Part shown: piece by piece, positions 54,230 through 63,262 of the stretch | Layout: the number at the start of each line of letters is the position of its first letter | Numbering within the stretch: the stretch's first letter is position 1 | Source: Psychrilyobacter piezotolerans | GTDB lineage: Bacteria > Fusobacteriota > Fusobacteriia > Fusobacteriales > Fusobacteriaceae | Length of the DNA stretch: 64,000 nt | Assembly (NCBI RefSeq): GCF_003391055.1 | Contig: NZ_QUAJ01000008.1 | Span: 1-64,000, forward strand | Direction: 5' to 3' | Program-made: the position numbers and the translations under genes | Notes under the pieces: model-generated | Database searches by the model: none | What the model was told of the DNA's origin: nothing | What the model saw: only the letters and a program-made list of their open reading frames with translations

Positions 54230-54500
54230 CTTCTCCCCCTAGATTATATACTTTAAGCCCGCCATACTTTATACTACAATATTTCAATAAAATCAATGTT
54301 TCCCTAGTGGTCTATAATGAATTAGAATATTGTATTTGGGAGTTGAAGTGCGGAGGAGATCTATTTTAAGTTAGAAAACATCGAAATTTTATGGACAACT
54401 GAAATAAAAAAAAATAGGGTTAAATTAACATATTCTATATTTATCAATGGATATATGTTAATATATTTGTGTTGCATAAATATAGAATTGGAGGGAATAG

Positions 54501-55451
54501 ATGATTGAGGTTTTATTACAAAACGGAACAATTAAAAAGATATCGAGTCTCGATGAACTAGACATTGATCGTTCTGAAATTTTATGTGTTAACCTGGTTG
54601 AGGCAAATGAACAAGAGATGATCAGATTATCTAAAGAATTTAAGTTTACTTTTCAACCTTTGGACAAAAGAAACGAAATAGAGATAAGTTCAAGATATGT
54701 AGAAGAAGATTCACATATATTTTTAAATTTGACCATTCCAAATTTGACTGAGCAGGAAAGAATAGAGGAAGGTTTTGTTCATATAGTAATTTTAGAAGAT
54801 CTTGTCATTTTAAACTCAAATGGTATTTCTAAAATATCTCTTATGCAAATTTTAAAAAATCGAATTTTTGATATTGATAAAAATTTTTCAGGTCAAAGAA
54901 TCTCTCTGCTTTTTTTAAGTGCTCTTACGGATTATTATGCTGATTTGATAGAATTAATATCAAAAAAAGTAAAAAAATATTTTAAGAAAGTTCTTAATCT
55001 TAAAAATATTTCTCTAGAGGAACTTGATAATCTTACTAAAATAAAGTTAGACAACATTCAACTTAAAGAGTGTTTGATAGAATTACAGAGGATTATACTG
55101 CAGCTCAAAAGAAGCCCACTCATAGATGAAAAAAATAAAAAATTTTTAATTTATGAGAATAAAGATCTGGCAGTAATAAACGGACATATCAATTATAATT
55201 TTGACAGATTAAATGATCTGAAAGAAAATATATCCAGTAAAATTGAACTGGAACAAAATCAAATAATTAAAATTTTTACTGTTGTCACAGTGTGCATTGC
55301 TCCTCCAACTTTGATCGCCGGAATTTATGGGATGAATTTTAATATTATGCCAGAATTAAACTGGAGCTTCGGGTATCCACTGTGCATTTTTCTTATGATT
55401 TTATCCATAATAATAACTCTGGCTGTACTAAAGTTAAAAAAATGGATCTAA
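54501..55451 (+). CDS. corA: CorA-family divalent cation channel
   Basis: 316 residues. Large N-terminal cytosolic domain (1-250), then two membrane helices with the signature YGMNF (GIYGMNFNIMPE, about 277-288) at the periplasmic loop. Mg2+/Co2+ channel by family; the C-terminal KLKKW tail is basic as usual. GGAGGG precedes the start. It is monocistronic. Confidence 0.92.
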   Translation: MIEVLLQNGTIKKISSLDELDIDRSEILCVNLVEANEQEMIRLSKEFKFTFQPLDKRNEIEISSRYVEEDSHIFLNLTIPNLTEQERIEEGFVHIVILEDLVILNSNGISKISLMQILKNRIFDIDKNFSGQRISLLFLSALTDYYADLIELISKKVKKYFKKVLNLKNISLEELDNLTKIKLDNIQLKECLIELQRIILQLKRSPLIDEKNKKFLIYENKDLAVINGHINYNFDRLNDLKENISSKIELEQNQIIKIFTVVTVCIAPPTLIAGIYGMNFNIMPELNWSFGYPLCIFLMILSIIITLAVLKLKKWI

Positions 55452-55542
55452 GAAATTTCTTTGAAAAATAGGTGAAGTGTTTGACGAAATGGCCCACCAT
55501 ATAGTACTATAGGTCTTAAAGATTATAATTTAGATTAAATAA

Positions 55543-55576
55543 CACTCTCATAAAAATTACAATTTTTATGAGAGTG
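55543..55576 (+). promoter_or_regulatory. Perfect 16-bp hairpin directly before the MscS-like gene
   Basis: CACTCTCATAAAAATT, two-base centre AC, then the exact complement, ending four bases before the GGAGG of the next gene. No T tail on the + strand, so it is more likely a 5' leader hairpin than a terminator; on the minus strand it also lacks one. Confidence 0.5.
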
Positions 55577-55591
55577 AATGGAGGCAAAAAT

Positions 55592-56125
55592 ATGAATATA
55601 CCATTAAAATTTTCAGAAAATATGAATATATTATTCAAACCTATAGAGAATATATTATTAAGTATTTTACTCATTGTGGTATTTTTAATTGTTAGGATGA
55701 TTTTCTATAAAGGAATTGAGAGGTTTGGAAGAAAAAAATTTCTTTCTCACGAAAGAATAAAAATAACCGAAAGATTTGTTGTTTTTTTTGTAGGAATTAT
55801 AATTTTTTCCACATTGCTACTGGTGTGGGGAGTAAAACTTAGGGAATTTTTCCTTATTATTGCTACTACCTTTACCATAATAGGTACTGCTTGTTTTGCT
55901 TCATGGTCAAATCTTAGTAATATTTCCTCTGGTGTTATTCTCTTTTTCAACTATAATATAAAACTTGGGGACAAAGTGAGAGTAGGAAGTGGAGATGATC
56001 AGATTGAAGGAGTTATACATAATATGAAGTTATTCTATGTAGAAATAATTACCATGGAGAACGAACTTGTTTTCTATCCCAATAACACAATGCTCCATCA
56101 ACCTGTAACTATTTTAAAAAATTAA
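55592..56125 (+). CDS. Short MscS-like mechanosensitive channel
   Basis: 177 residues. Three hydrophobic segments (about 20-42, 62-82, 86-112), the last being the pore helix (TFTIIGTACFASWSNLSN...), followed by the beta domain (KLGDKVRVGSGDD... to VFYPNNTML). The C-terminal alpha/beta domain of MscS (about 100 residues) is absent and the frame ends naturally, so it is a minimal form. I start at ATG 55592 with GGAGG; an earlier ATG lies within the hairpin. Confidence 0.82.
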   Translation: MNIPLKFSENMNILFKPIENILLSILLIVVFLIVRMIFYKGIERFGRKKFLSHERIKITERFVVFFVGIIIFSTLLLVWGVKLREFFLIIATTFTIIGTACFASWSNLSNISSGVILFFNYNIKLGDKVRVGSGDDQIEGVIHNMKLFYVEIITMENELVFYPNNTMLHQPVTILKN

Positions 56126-56191
56126 TATAATCTTAAATAATATAATTATAGCGGAAAGAATATTGTGACAAAAATTAAAAAAGTACCAAAT

Positions 56192-56222
56192 AAAAGGACG
56201 CTAAATTTATAGCGTCCTTTTA
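56192..56222 (+). terminator. Terminator after the MscS-like gene
   Basis: AAAAGGACGCT and AGCGTCCTTTT form an 11-bp stem with a T tail. Confidence 0.85.
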
Positions 56223-56278
56223 ATATTGATTTTATTAGTATTAGAAATGAAAGTTAAGAAAGAATTATTATGGAACTT

Positions 56279-56824
56279 TTATATGGATTTCACCTCTTTG
56301 AGTTTCCATAAAAAGGTACTTATTTTATCGATACTTTTTCGAGTATATACATCTTTATTTCCGTGACCTCTTCCACCAGTAAGATATAGAGGAGGCATCC
56401 CACTCAAATTTAAAGTTAAATAAATATTATCATTTAAATAAATAGGCCTGTTATGAGATTCTTCGCTCAATAAAATTTGCCATTGAAAAGTTTCCTTAAA
56501 TTCAGTGCCACCATGTTTTGTATACACCTCTTTGTTTTCATCACCCCTTCCACCAGTGAGCCAGCTGTTTATCATACCTTCTTTTTCATATAAGCATTTT
56601 AAAAATACAGTATTACCGGATATAATATCTCCGCTTCCAATAGAATTCGGAGTTTCCCATATTTCCCATTTATAAGTATTTATTTTTTTCGGTTCTTTTT
56701 TTTTATCGGTGGTATAAACCCCTTTATTTTCATCATCTCTACATCCGCAAAGCCACCGTCCTGAATGGCCGTCTGTTTGACTTTTAAGATATACTTTGGT
56801 TCCATATTTTAATGGTTTAGACAT
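56279..56824 (-). CDS. Three-repeat protein, probable beta-trefoil fold
   Basis: 181 residues, no signal peptide. Three units of about 55 residues each contain a VYLK-type strand, a WLxGxRxxENKxVYT core (RWLCGCRDDENKGVYT near 23-38, SWLTGGRGDENKEVYT near 86-101, LYLTGGRGHGNKDVYT near 146-161) and end with a Trp. Threefold internal repeats of this length suggest a beta-trefoil, a fold used by lectins and toxins to bind sugars or lipids. I do not recognise the family. It is monocistronic. Confidence 0.6.
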   Translation of the reverse strand: MSKPLKYGTKVYLKSQTDGHSGRWLCGCRDDENKGVYTTDKKKEPKKINTYKWEIWETPNSIGSGDIISGNTVFLKCLYEKEGMINSWLTGGRGDENKEVYTKHGGTEFKETFQWQILLSEESHNRPIYLNDNIYLTLNLSGMPPLYLTGGRGHGNKDVYTRKSIDKISTFLWKLKEVKSI

Positions 56825-56910
56825 ATTCTTCCTCCCTATTTGTAAATATTTTTTTTATTAATTGTCATTAGTTAAAATTTTTTAGGCCAAAACTCCTTTT
56901 TATGTTTTTT

Positions 56911-59439
56911 TTATATAAACAATGTTGAATAAGATTCTTCGGATTCTCCTAAAAATGCTGCTACTCCTCCATATTCTATCCCATCTATTAGTTCGTCGTG
57001 ACTAAATCCCATAATACCTACAGACATTTGACATGCTATTATCTTTCCGCCATTTTCAAGATAAGTCTTCAAAAGGGTCGGCAGGGTATCCACATTTTTA
57101 TCATGCATTACCTTCTTCATCATCATAGTTCCCATTCCACCCATATTCATATTGGATAACTTCAGCTTATTAACTCCCTTGGGCATCATCATTCCAAACA
57201 TCTTATCTATAAATGATTTATTTTTATTTGTGAAATTTTCTTTTCTAAGGGCATTTAATCCCCAGAAAGTAAAGAACATAGATACCTCTTTTCCCATGGC
57301 CAGGGCTCCGTTGGCTATGATAAACGATGCCAGTACCTTATCTAAATCCCCGGAGAACACTACCATAGTTTGTTTATTGTCGGGGTCTTTCATTATTTTA
57401 GTTCCTTGAGGAGGTAATTTTTTTAATTTTTGTATATTTGCCGTAATAACACCGTCTTCGCTATTCACACTGACCAGTTTATTTCCTGTTTTTTCAGCCC
57501 AGACCTTTATATCCTTTTTAAATCCCAAATCTGAAGCCTTAATAGAAAGGATATCCCCCTCTTTTAACCCTTCCATACTTTGTTTAGTTTTTAAAATTGG
57601 TCCTGGACACTGGAGACCACAGGCATCTATATCTATTGTTTTTATATTCCTAAAAGTCCTTTCCTCATCTACCAGCATAGTTTCATTGTCCAGAGGATGA
57701 TTTTCATGATGGATGAAATTTTCTGCTTCCTTTCCTTCAAATATTCCTATATTTGACTGGTCATGACTGGCCGGTTCCCACAATTTATATCCGCCATCTA
57801 AATTAAGTGCTTTATACCCCAAATTTACTAACATTCTATAGGCAAGATATCCTCTTAATCCGACTTGGCAATAGACTATATATGTCTTTTCCCTATCTAA
57901 TTCATCTATCCTGGTTCTTAATTCTGCCAAATCGATATGGATCCCCCCGGGAATAGCTCCTAATTCCCTCTCATCAGCAGTTCTTACATCCAGTAATTCA
58001 TAGTTTCCTGCAGCTGTCAGACTTTCTATTTCATCTATTCTGGCTACCCTGATATCCTTATTCAATATATTTTCTGCATAATATCCCAAGATATTTACCG
58101 GATCTTTAGCCGAGTTAAATGGCGGTGCATAGGCTAATTCTATTTCTTGAAGTTCAGCAACATTTATCCCTCCTTTGATAGCCGCTGCAATGACATCTAT
58201 TCTTTTATCTACACCCTTATGTCCAATTCCTTGAGCTCCCAGTATCTTCCCTTCTGGAGTAAAGATTACTTTTAATGTCAATGGAGTCGCTCCTGGATAA
58301 TATCCTGCATGGGAGTTTCTGTTTATGGTAGCTGTATAATAATCTTTACCATATACTAACCCAGACCTTTGGAGTGTTTTTTCATTTAATCCTGTAGCTC
58401 CTACTGTATAGTCAAAAGCCTTTAAGATAGAAGTTCCCATTGTTCCTTTATACGGCTGTTTATTGGGTCTGTCTAGAATGATATCTGCTACCAGTCTACC
58501 CTGTCTGTTTGCAGGCCATGCCAGTGGAATATTTATCTCCTGTCCGTTTATAAAGTGATTTACAGTGATAGCATCTCCTACAGCATAGATGTCTTTTACA
58601 GATGTTTCCATATATTCATCTACTTTTATACCGAATCTTTCATGGATTTCACATCCAGCACTTTCGGCTAGGGCTGTTTCAGGTCTTACTCCCGCTGCCA
58701 GGATGATTATTTCAGCTTTTATCTCTATTGAAGCTTCTTTTTCTCCAGCTTTTGCGATCTTAACGGTTGATGAATTTTCACCATCGATTATCTCAGTCAC
58801 TCCATGCTCCAAGAACAATTCAACTTCGTGTTCTTTCATATTTTGATGAATTTGAGCTGCTATCTCTGCATCTACCGGTGCCAATACCTGGGAGCCGAAC
58901 TCTACTACTGTAGTCTGCATATCCAATTCCACAAAATTTTCAGCTATCTCTATCCCTATAAATCCAGCTCCCACTACTACAGCTTTTTTTACATTATTAT
59001 TTTTTACATGAGCTATTATCTTATCCATATCCTTCATATTCCTGAGGATAAATGCTCTAGGAGAATCTGCACCTTTGATAGGCGGCACAAATACTTCTGC
59101 ACCTGGAGAAAGCAGAATCTTATCATAGGATTCTTCATAAGTTTTCCCGGTTTCAAGATTTTTAGCTATTATTTTTTTAGCCTCTCTATCTATCTTCTGT
59201 ATCTCTGTTTTTATCCTGACATCGATGTTAAATCTAGACCTCATTCCCTCTACGGTTTGGACCAACAGGGCGTCTCTATCCTTTATAACCCCCCCTATAT
59301 GATAGGGTAATCCGCAGTTGGCAAAGGATATATATTTCCCTCTTTCAAACATAATTATTTCATTTTCCTCGTTCAATCTTCTGAGTCTTGCAGCTGCAGA
59401 CGCACCACCAGCTACTCCGCCTACTATAAGAATTTTCAT
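56911..59439 (-). CDS. CoA-disulfide reductase/rhodanese/TusA/DsrE fusion
   Basis: 842 residues. Domain order: FAD/NAD(P)H-disulfide reductase of the CoA-disulfide/polysulfide reductase type (1-450; GGVAGGASAAARLRR, active Cys42 in FANCGLPY), rhodanese (about 460-560; Cys in YCQVGLRG), TusA-like (about 600-670; DACGLQCPGP) and DsrE/F-like (about 690-840; ACQMSVGIMG). Such fusions move and reduce sulfane sulfur with NADH. The start ATG 59439 has AAGGAG eight bases ahead. Likely cytosolic, used in sulfur or polysulfide reduction; the exact acceptor is unknown. Confidence 0.88.
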   Translation of the reverse strand: MKILIVGGVAGGASAAARLRRLNEENEIIMFERGKYISFANCGLPYHIGGVIKDRDALLVQTVEGMRSRFNIDVRIKTEIQKIDREAKKIIAKNLETGKTYEESYDKILLSPGAEVFVPPIKGADSPRAFILRNMKDMDKIIAHVKNNNVKKAVVVGAGFIGIEIAENFVELDMQTTVVEFGSQVLAPVDAEIAAQIHQNMKEHEVELFLEHGVTEIIDGENSSTVKIAKAGEKEASIEIKAEIIILAAGVRPETALAESAGCEIHERFGIKVDEYMETSVKDIYAVGDAITVNHFINGQEINIPLAWPANRQGRLVADIILDRPNKQPYKGTMGTSILKAFDYTVGATGLNEKTLQRSGLVYGKDYYTATINRNSHAGYYPGATPLTLKVIFTPEGKILGAQGIGHKGVDKRIDVIAAAIKGGINVAELQEIELAYAPPFNSAKDPVNILGYYAENILNKDIRVARIDEIESLTAAGNYELLDVRTADERELGAIPGGIHIDLAELRTRIDELDREKTYIVYCQVGLRGYLAYRMLVNLGYKALNLDGGYKLWEPASHDQSNIGIFEGKEAENFIHHENHPLDNETMLVDEERTFRNIKTIDIDACGLQCPGPILKTKQSMEGLKEGDILSIKASDLGFKKDIKVWAEKTGNKLVSVNSEDGVITANIQKLKKLPPQGTKIMKDPDNKQTMVVFSGDLDKVLASFIIANGALAMGKEVSMFFTFWGLNALRKENFTNKNKSFIDKMFGMMMPKGVNKLKLSNMNMGGMGTMMMKKVMHDKNVDTLPTLLKTYLENGGKIIACQMSVGIMGFSHDELIDGIEYGGVAAFLGESEESYSTLFI

Positions 59440-59654
59440 AAAATACACTCCTTTTGCTATTATTTAAATTGTTTTATTTATAAAATAAAAGTATTAATTT
59501 TAATATATAGATTTTTTGCTGAATTTCCTTTATTCTTTAGATATAATACCTTGTCTGTCTGTAAAATCGATGACTATTTCACCGATATTAATGGGGAAAT
59601 ATCTGCCGGTGTTTTTGGATATTTGTATTAAAACAAAGATTTTAAAAGTAAAAA

Positions 59655-59680
59655 AATAGGGTACCCTATTTAGGATATCC
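59655..59680 (-). terminator. Terminator of the Spy-like gene
   Basis: AAATAGGGTACCCTATTT palindrome followed by T on the minus strand; the neighbouring AGGATATCCT forms a second small palindrome. Confidence 0.6.
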
Positions 59681-59706
59681 TATTTTAATCTATCATCATA
59701 TTCAGT

Positions 59707-60210
59707 TTAGTAACCTCTAGTTCCATTCATCATTCCATTGCCCATATGTCTGCCATTTCCATTCATCATTCCATTGCCCATATGTCTGCCACTTCCGTCA
59801 CCCATATGTCCATTCATCCCTTTATACCCCATAGTTATTCCAAATTTATCTTCTACATTCTTTCTAAATTTCATATTATCTAATCTTTGTTTAGATTTCA
59901 TATCTGATATTTGATTATTTACTCTTTCTACGCTCTGCCAGTTTACTTTATCTTTTGATAGTAATTTTTCTAATTCTAATTGCTTAGATCTTATGTCCAA
60001 ACCTTTTTTATAGTTAGCCTCCCTTCTATCCTGCATCATATTGGTTAATTCATTCTGCTGGCTTACCGATAAATTATTCATCATTTGAGAATAGTGTGTC
60101 CCCCTTTGACTGTTGTTATTCATATTTATTTGGTTATTGTTTACAGCTGCAAATGATAATGCCGATACTATTAATAACCCTACTATAATTTTCTTTTTCA
60201 TTTTAATCAC
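59707..60210 (-). CDS. Spy/CpxP-like periplasmic protein with Met/Gly tail
   Basis: 167 residues. Signal peptide 1-22 (ends SFAA). The middle is helical with LSVSQQNELTNMMQDRREAN (about 48-67), the LTxxQ-like pattern of Spy/CpxP chaperones and metal-stress proteins. The tail (135-167) is GRHMGNGMMNGN repeated twice, encoded by two 36-bp units at 59723-59794; Met/His-rich tails often bind copper or silver. Start preceded by AGGGAG. Followed upstream by a SHOCT-domain gene in the same operon. Confidence 0.75.
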   Translation of the reverse strand: MIKMKKKIIVGLLIVSALSFAAVNNNQINMNNNSQRGTHYSQMMNNLSVSQQNELTNMMQDRREANYKKGLDIRSKQLELEKLLSKDKVNWQSVERVNNQISDMKSKQRLDNMKFRKNVEDKFGITMGYKGMNGHMGDGSGRHMGNGMMNGNGRHMGNGMMNGTRGY

Positions 60211-60224
60211 TCCCTTAATTTTTA

Positions 60225-60470
60225 TTAGTCTTTCAGTTTTTCTTTCATATTTTGATATTGTTCCCTTGTAATCTCTCCTTTAGCATATCTTTTTTTTAAG
60301 ATTTCCATGGGTGTTTCACTTTGTTTAGAGTGCCTATTTTTTCCTAAAGAACTATCTTTTAATAGAGAGACTATCAATACGGCTATTAATATCCAAAATA
60401 TAAACATAAAGATCCCTCCTCCCATAAACATAGAGTTTCCATATCCAAATCCATGCATCATTGCAATCAC
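60225..60470 (-). CDS. Small membrane protein with SHOCT domain
   Basis: 81 residues: Met/Gly-rich start (MIAMMHGFGYGNSMFMGGG), one membrane helix (about 20-40), and a SHOCT domain (EILKKRYAKGEITREQYQNM, about 56-75). SHOCT domains are short oligomerisation modules often found in metal-response or DUF genes. Translated just before the Spy-like gene (14-base gap). Start has GGATGTGATTGC upstream, only a weak site. Confidence 0.8.
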   Translation of the reverse strand: MIAMMHGFGYGNSMFMGGGIFMFIFWILIAVLIVSLLKDSSLGKNRHSKQSETPMEILKKRYAKGEITREQYQNMKEKLKD

Positions 60471-60530
60471 ATCCTTATTATCTTCTTATACTTAAGTATA
60501 GAAGATCTCTGTGAAAATTGTGTGAAGAAT

Positions 60531-60557
60531 AAAAAGAGGGGACAAATGTTGTCCCCT
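60531..60557 (-). terminator. Terminator of the aspartokinase gene
   Basis: AGGGGACAA and TTGTCCCCT form a nine-bp stem, followed on the minus strand by CTTTTT. Confidence 0.8.
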
Positions 60558-60644
60558 GATCCTTCAAATATAATCACGCTTATTCTTATTTCTTGATAGA
60601 CCTAAATTGTCCTTATATTTTTTAATATTTCATGTCTTCTCTCT

Positions 60645-61835
60645 CTAAAGGTTAAACGCTTTTGCCAGAGCAGTTACAGCTTTTTTCATATTTTTTCTAT
60701 CTATGATATAGGAGATGCTTATCTCAGATGTAGTGATCTTATAAAAATTAATGTTCTCCTCTGCAAAAACTTCAAACAAAGAACTAATAACTCCAAAGTG
60801 GCCCATTATTCCTATTCCCACCAGTGAGATCTTTATGAGTTCCCTATTTTTGGTATTCTCTATATTTGGAAGCTTTTTCATTATCTTTTTCATGGCGTTG
60901 TCAAAGAGTTCCTCCTCATTTAAGGGGCAGGTAAAGGAAAGGTTAAACCCTTTTATCTGACTTATCATATCTACGTTAACATGGGCTCTGCTCAACTCAC
61001 TGAATATATAGGCCATCTCTTGGGGACTGTGTTCAATATTCTGTATTTCTATCATAAGTATACGTTCATTTATGCTAAGGCCTGTTATTACCTTCTCCTC
61101 CATATTATCGCTCTTCTCCTTTATATTAGTTCCCGCTATTTTCCCGAGGGCCCTTCCAACATAGATTGGAACCCTAAATTTTTTCCCCAACTCGACGGCC
61201 CTTACTTCCATTATCCCTGCTCCCAACTTGGACATCTCCATCATCTCTTCATAAGATATACAATCCAATTTTTTGGCACTGCCATATACTTTGGGATCCA
61301 CAGTGTGGATCCCATTTACATCTGTATATATCTCGCACGGGCAGTTCAGGGCCGCTGACAAAGCTACTGCACTTGTATCGGATCCACCTCTTCCAAGGGT
61401 TGTTATATCCCCGTTCTTGTTTATCCCCTGGAAGCCTGCAACTATTACCAGTTTCCCATCATCTAGACTTTTTTCAATTCTTTGGGTATCGATCTTTTTT
61501 ATCCGACTCTTTGTATGAAGTCCTGTAGTTGTTATACCAGCCTGATATCCCGTATAGGATATGGCATCTATACCCTCCTCATGGAGTGCAATAGTAAGAA
61601 GTGCAATAGTTTCCTGTTCTCCTATGGAAAGAAGTCTGTCCAGCTCTCTTCTGTTGGGAGTTTTGCTGACAGATCGAGCTTTTTTTAAAAGTTCATCAGT
61701 TCTTTTCCCCATGGCCGACACCACAACTACGAGTTCCTTGCCGTTTCTTTTTAAACTGGCAATGTTTTTTGCTATTTTTTTAATCTTATTTATGCTTTCC
61801 ACGGAACTACCTCCGTATTTCTGCACTAACCTCAT
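60645..61835 (-). CDS. lysC: Aspartate kinase
   Basis: 396 residues. First step of the aspartate family pathway (Lys, Thr, Met, diaminopimelate). Kinase motif VQKYGGSSVE (4-13), GRGGSDTSAVALSAAL (about 153-168) and two C-terminal ACT domains (about 260-396). The upstream ATG at 61850 adds five residues; I use ATG 61835, where the family N-terminus begins and a run of G supplies a site. LysO and this kinase are not adjacent, but both concern lysine. Confidence 0.9.
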   Translation of the reverse strand: MRLVQKYGGSSVESINKIKKIAKNIASLKRNGKELVVVVSAMGKRTDELLKKARSVSKTPNRRELDRLLSIGEQETIALLTIALHEEGIDAISYTGYQAGITTTGLHTKSRIKKIDTQRIEKSLDDGKLVIVAGFQGINKNGDITTLGRGGSDTSAVALSAALNCPCEIYTDVNGIHTVDPKVYGSAKKLDCISYEEMMEMSKLGAGIMEVRAVELGKKFRVPIYVGRALGKIAGTNIKEKSDNMEEKVITGLSINERILMIEIQNIEHSPQEMAYIFSELSRAHVNVDMISQIKGFNLSFTCPLNEEELFDNAMKKIMKKLPNIENTKNRELIKISLVGIGIMGHFGVISSLFEVFAEENINFYKITTSEISISYIIDRKNMKKAVTALAKAFNL

Positions 61836-61936
61836 ATCTTTAACCCCCATATTTCTTTCTAATCTATAACTTACTACTCTGCAGTTCTTAATCCTTTAGT
61901 ACTTAAAAAAAATTATAAATACACTCCTGTGATTTT

Positions 61937-62710
61937 TTATGATTTTTCTTCTATAAAGGGCTGCTTCATCATGTATGAAAAGTGCTGATATTTATCTTGG
62001 GTATATCCGGGTATTCCATACTTAGGTGTAGATATATCCCCCTGGGGGTGGAAGGTTCCAAAAATTTTATCCCATAGTATCAGAAAGGATGAAAAGTTGG
62101 AGTTTGACTCCTTCCACTTTAAAGAATGATGAATCCTATGGATATAAGGAGTCACAATAAGCTTAGAAAGAAGGAGGTCCAAGCTCCGATTGATTCTTAT
62201 ATTGCTGTGATGAAAATATACATTAATATTAAATATCACATCATAAAGCAGAAGGGCTTCTACGGGTATTCCCATTAAAAGAATAAAGGGAAGCTTGAAA
62301 AGATGGCCCATGAGTACCTCAAAAAAATGAAATCTCAGAGCAGAAGAAACGTTGAGCAGCCTGTCTGTATGATGAACACTGTGAAACCGCATTAGAAAGG
62401 AAACCCTGTGAAGGAGCCGGTGCCACCAGTAGTTTACACAGTCTAAAAGTATAACTCCTAAGATAAGTTTAAATTTAGAATCAAAAGAGGTCATATTCAT
62501 AACCCCCACTTCTAAGTTCTCAAGGTATTTGGCCAGGGCATAAACTGTGAATAGTGCAAAATACCTTCCAATAAGTAAGTTAACTGCCCCAAGTCCCAGA
62601 TTACTTATGTCATGGCTCTTTCCAACAATATTCCTGCCTACCTGAGGCATTATTCTTTCCAATATAAATAACATCAGGAAAATTCCTCCCATCAATATTA
62701 ATCTTTCCAT
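61937..62710 (-). CDS. Fatty acid hydroxylase/sterol desaturase family membrane protein
   Basis: 257 residues, about four spans. The eight-histidine pattern of diiron hydroxylases is visible: HRLLH (about 101-105), HSVHH (about 114-118) and IHRIHH (about 194-199, with an intermediate H-x-x-HH). Family members use O2 to hydroxylate or desaturate lipids or ether lipids. ATG 62710 with GGGGGGA before it is preferred over 62746. An O2-dependent enzyme is notable in a likely anaerobe; a peripheral lipid substrate is possible. Confidence 0.78.
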   Translation of the reverse strand: MERLILMGGIFLMLFILERIMPQVGRNIVGKSHDISNLGLGAVNLLIGRYFALFTVYALAKYLENLEVGVMNMTSFDSKFKLILGVILLDCVNYWWHRLLHRVSFLMRFHSVHHTDRLLNVSSALRFHFFEVLMGHLFKLPFILLMGIPVEALLLYDVIFNINVYFHHSNIRINRSLDLLLSKLIVTPYIHRIHHSLKWKESNSNFSSFLILWDKIFGTFHPQGDISTPKYGIPGYTQDKYQHFSYMMKQPFIEEKS

Positions 62711-62983
62711 AGCTTCCCCCCTTTTTTCGATGTCTTTGAATATCAATTTCTGAAAATTCTATAACTATACTGTATTTTATACTCTCTATTTCCCATGCTC
62801 CTCTTTTACGGGGTCTATTTTAAAGAGAACCCTTGCCTGTCAGGATTATGTCTATTATTAATTGAGGACCTTATCCATTTATCTGGTACACCTTGAAGAG
62901 GAAAAAATATAAGACTTTCGTAAATAATATTTGAGGAGATCGAAGGTTAAAGAAGAAAATTAATAAGGATGAGGAGGAGATTT

Positions 62984-63229
62984 ATGAGAAAGATTTTGAT
63001 AGAAGGAATGGTTTGCAGCAAATGCACGGATAAAATTTAAAAAAAACTCAAATCTATCGATGGAGTGGAAGAGGTGAAGGTTCTTTTGGATGAAAAGGAG
63101 GCATATGTATCTGGAGATGTGGATGAGGAGGTTTTAAAAGCAGCCATTGAATCTGAAGGATACAAGGTTACTGCAATAGAACCTATAGAGGGAATCAAAC
63201 ACCCTGAAGAAAGAAAAGGACACTCATGA
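62984..63229 (+). pseudogene. Heavy-metal-associated (HMA) domain protein with internal stop
   Basis: 81 residues if read through. MRKILIEGMVCSKC with the copper-type CxxC (Cys11, Cys14) is followed by TDKI and a TAA at 63038-63040; the frame then continues LKSIDGVEEVKVLLDEKEA to TGA at 63229, as a normal HMA fold would. The family position is usually Glu, Lys or Arg, so a single base change to TAA is likely. GAGGAGGAG precedes the start. Probably an inactivated CopZ-like copper chaperone. Confidence 0.75.
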
Positions 63230-63240
63230 AGTGTCCTTTT
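63214..63240. terminator. Bidirectional terminator at the HMA gene end
   Basis: AAAAGGACACT and AGTGTCCTTTT form an 11-bp stem that contains the HMA stop; A and T runs on the two sides serve both strands. Confidence 0.8.
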
Positions 63241-63262
63241 AAGGTTCATTTTATTATTGACT

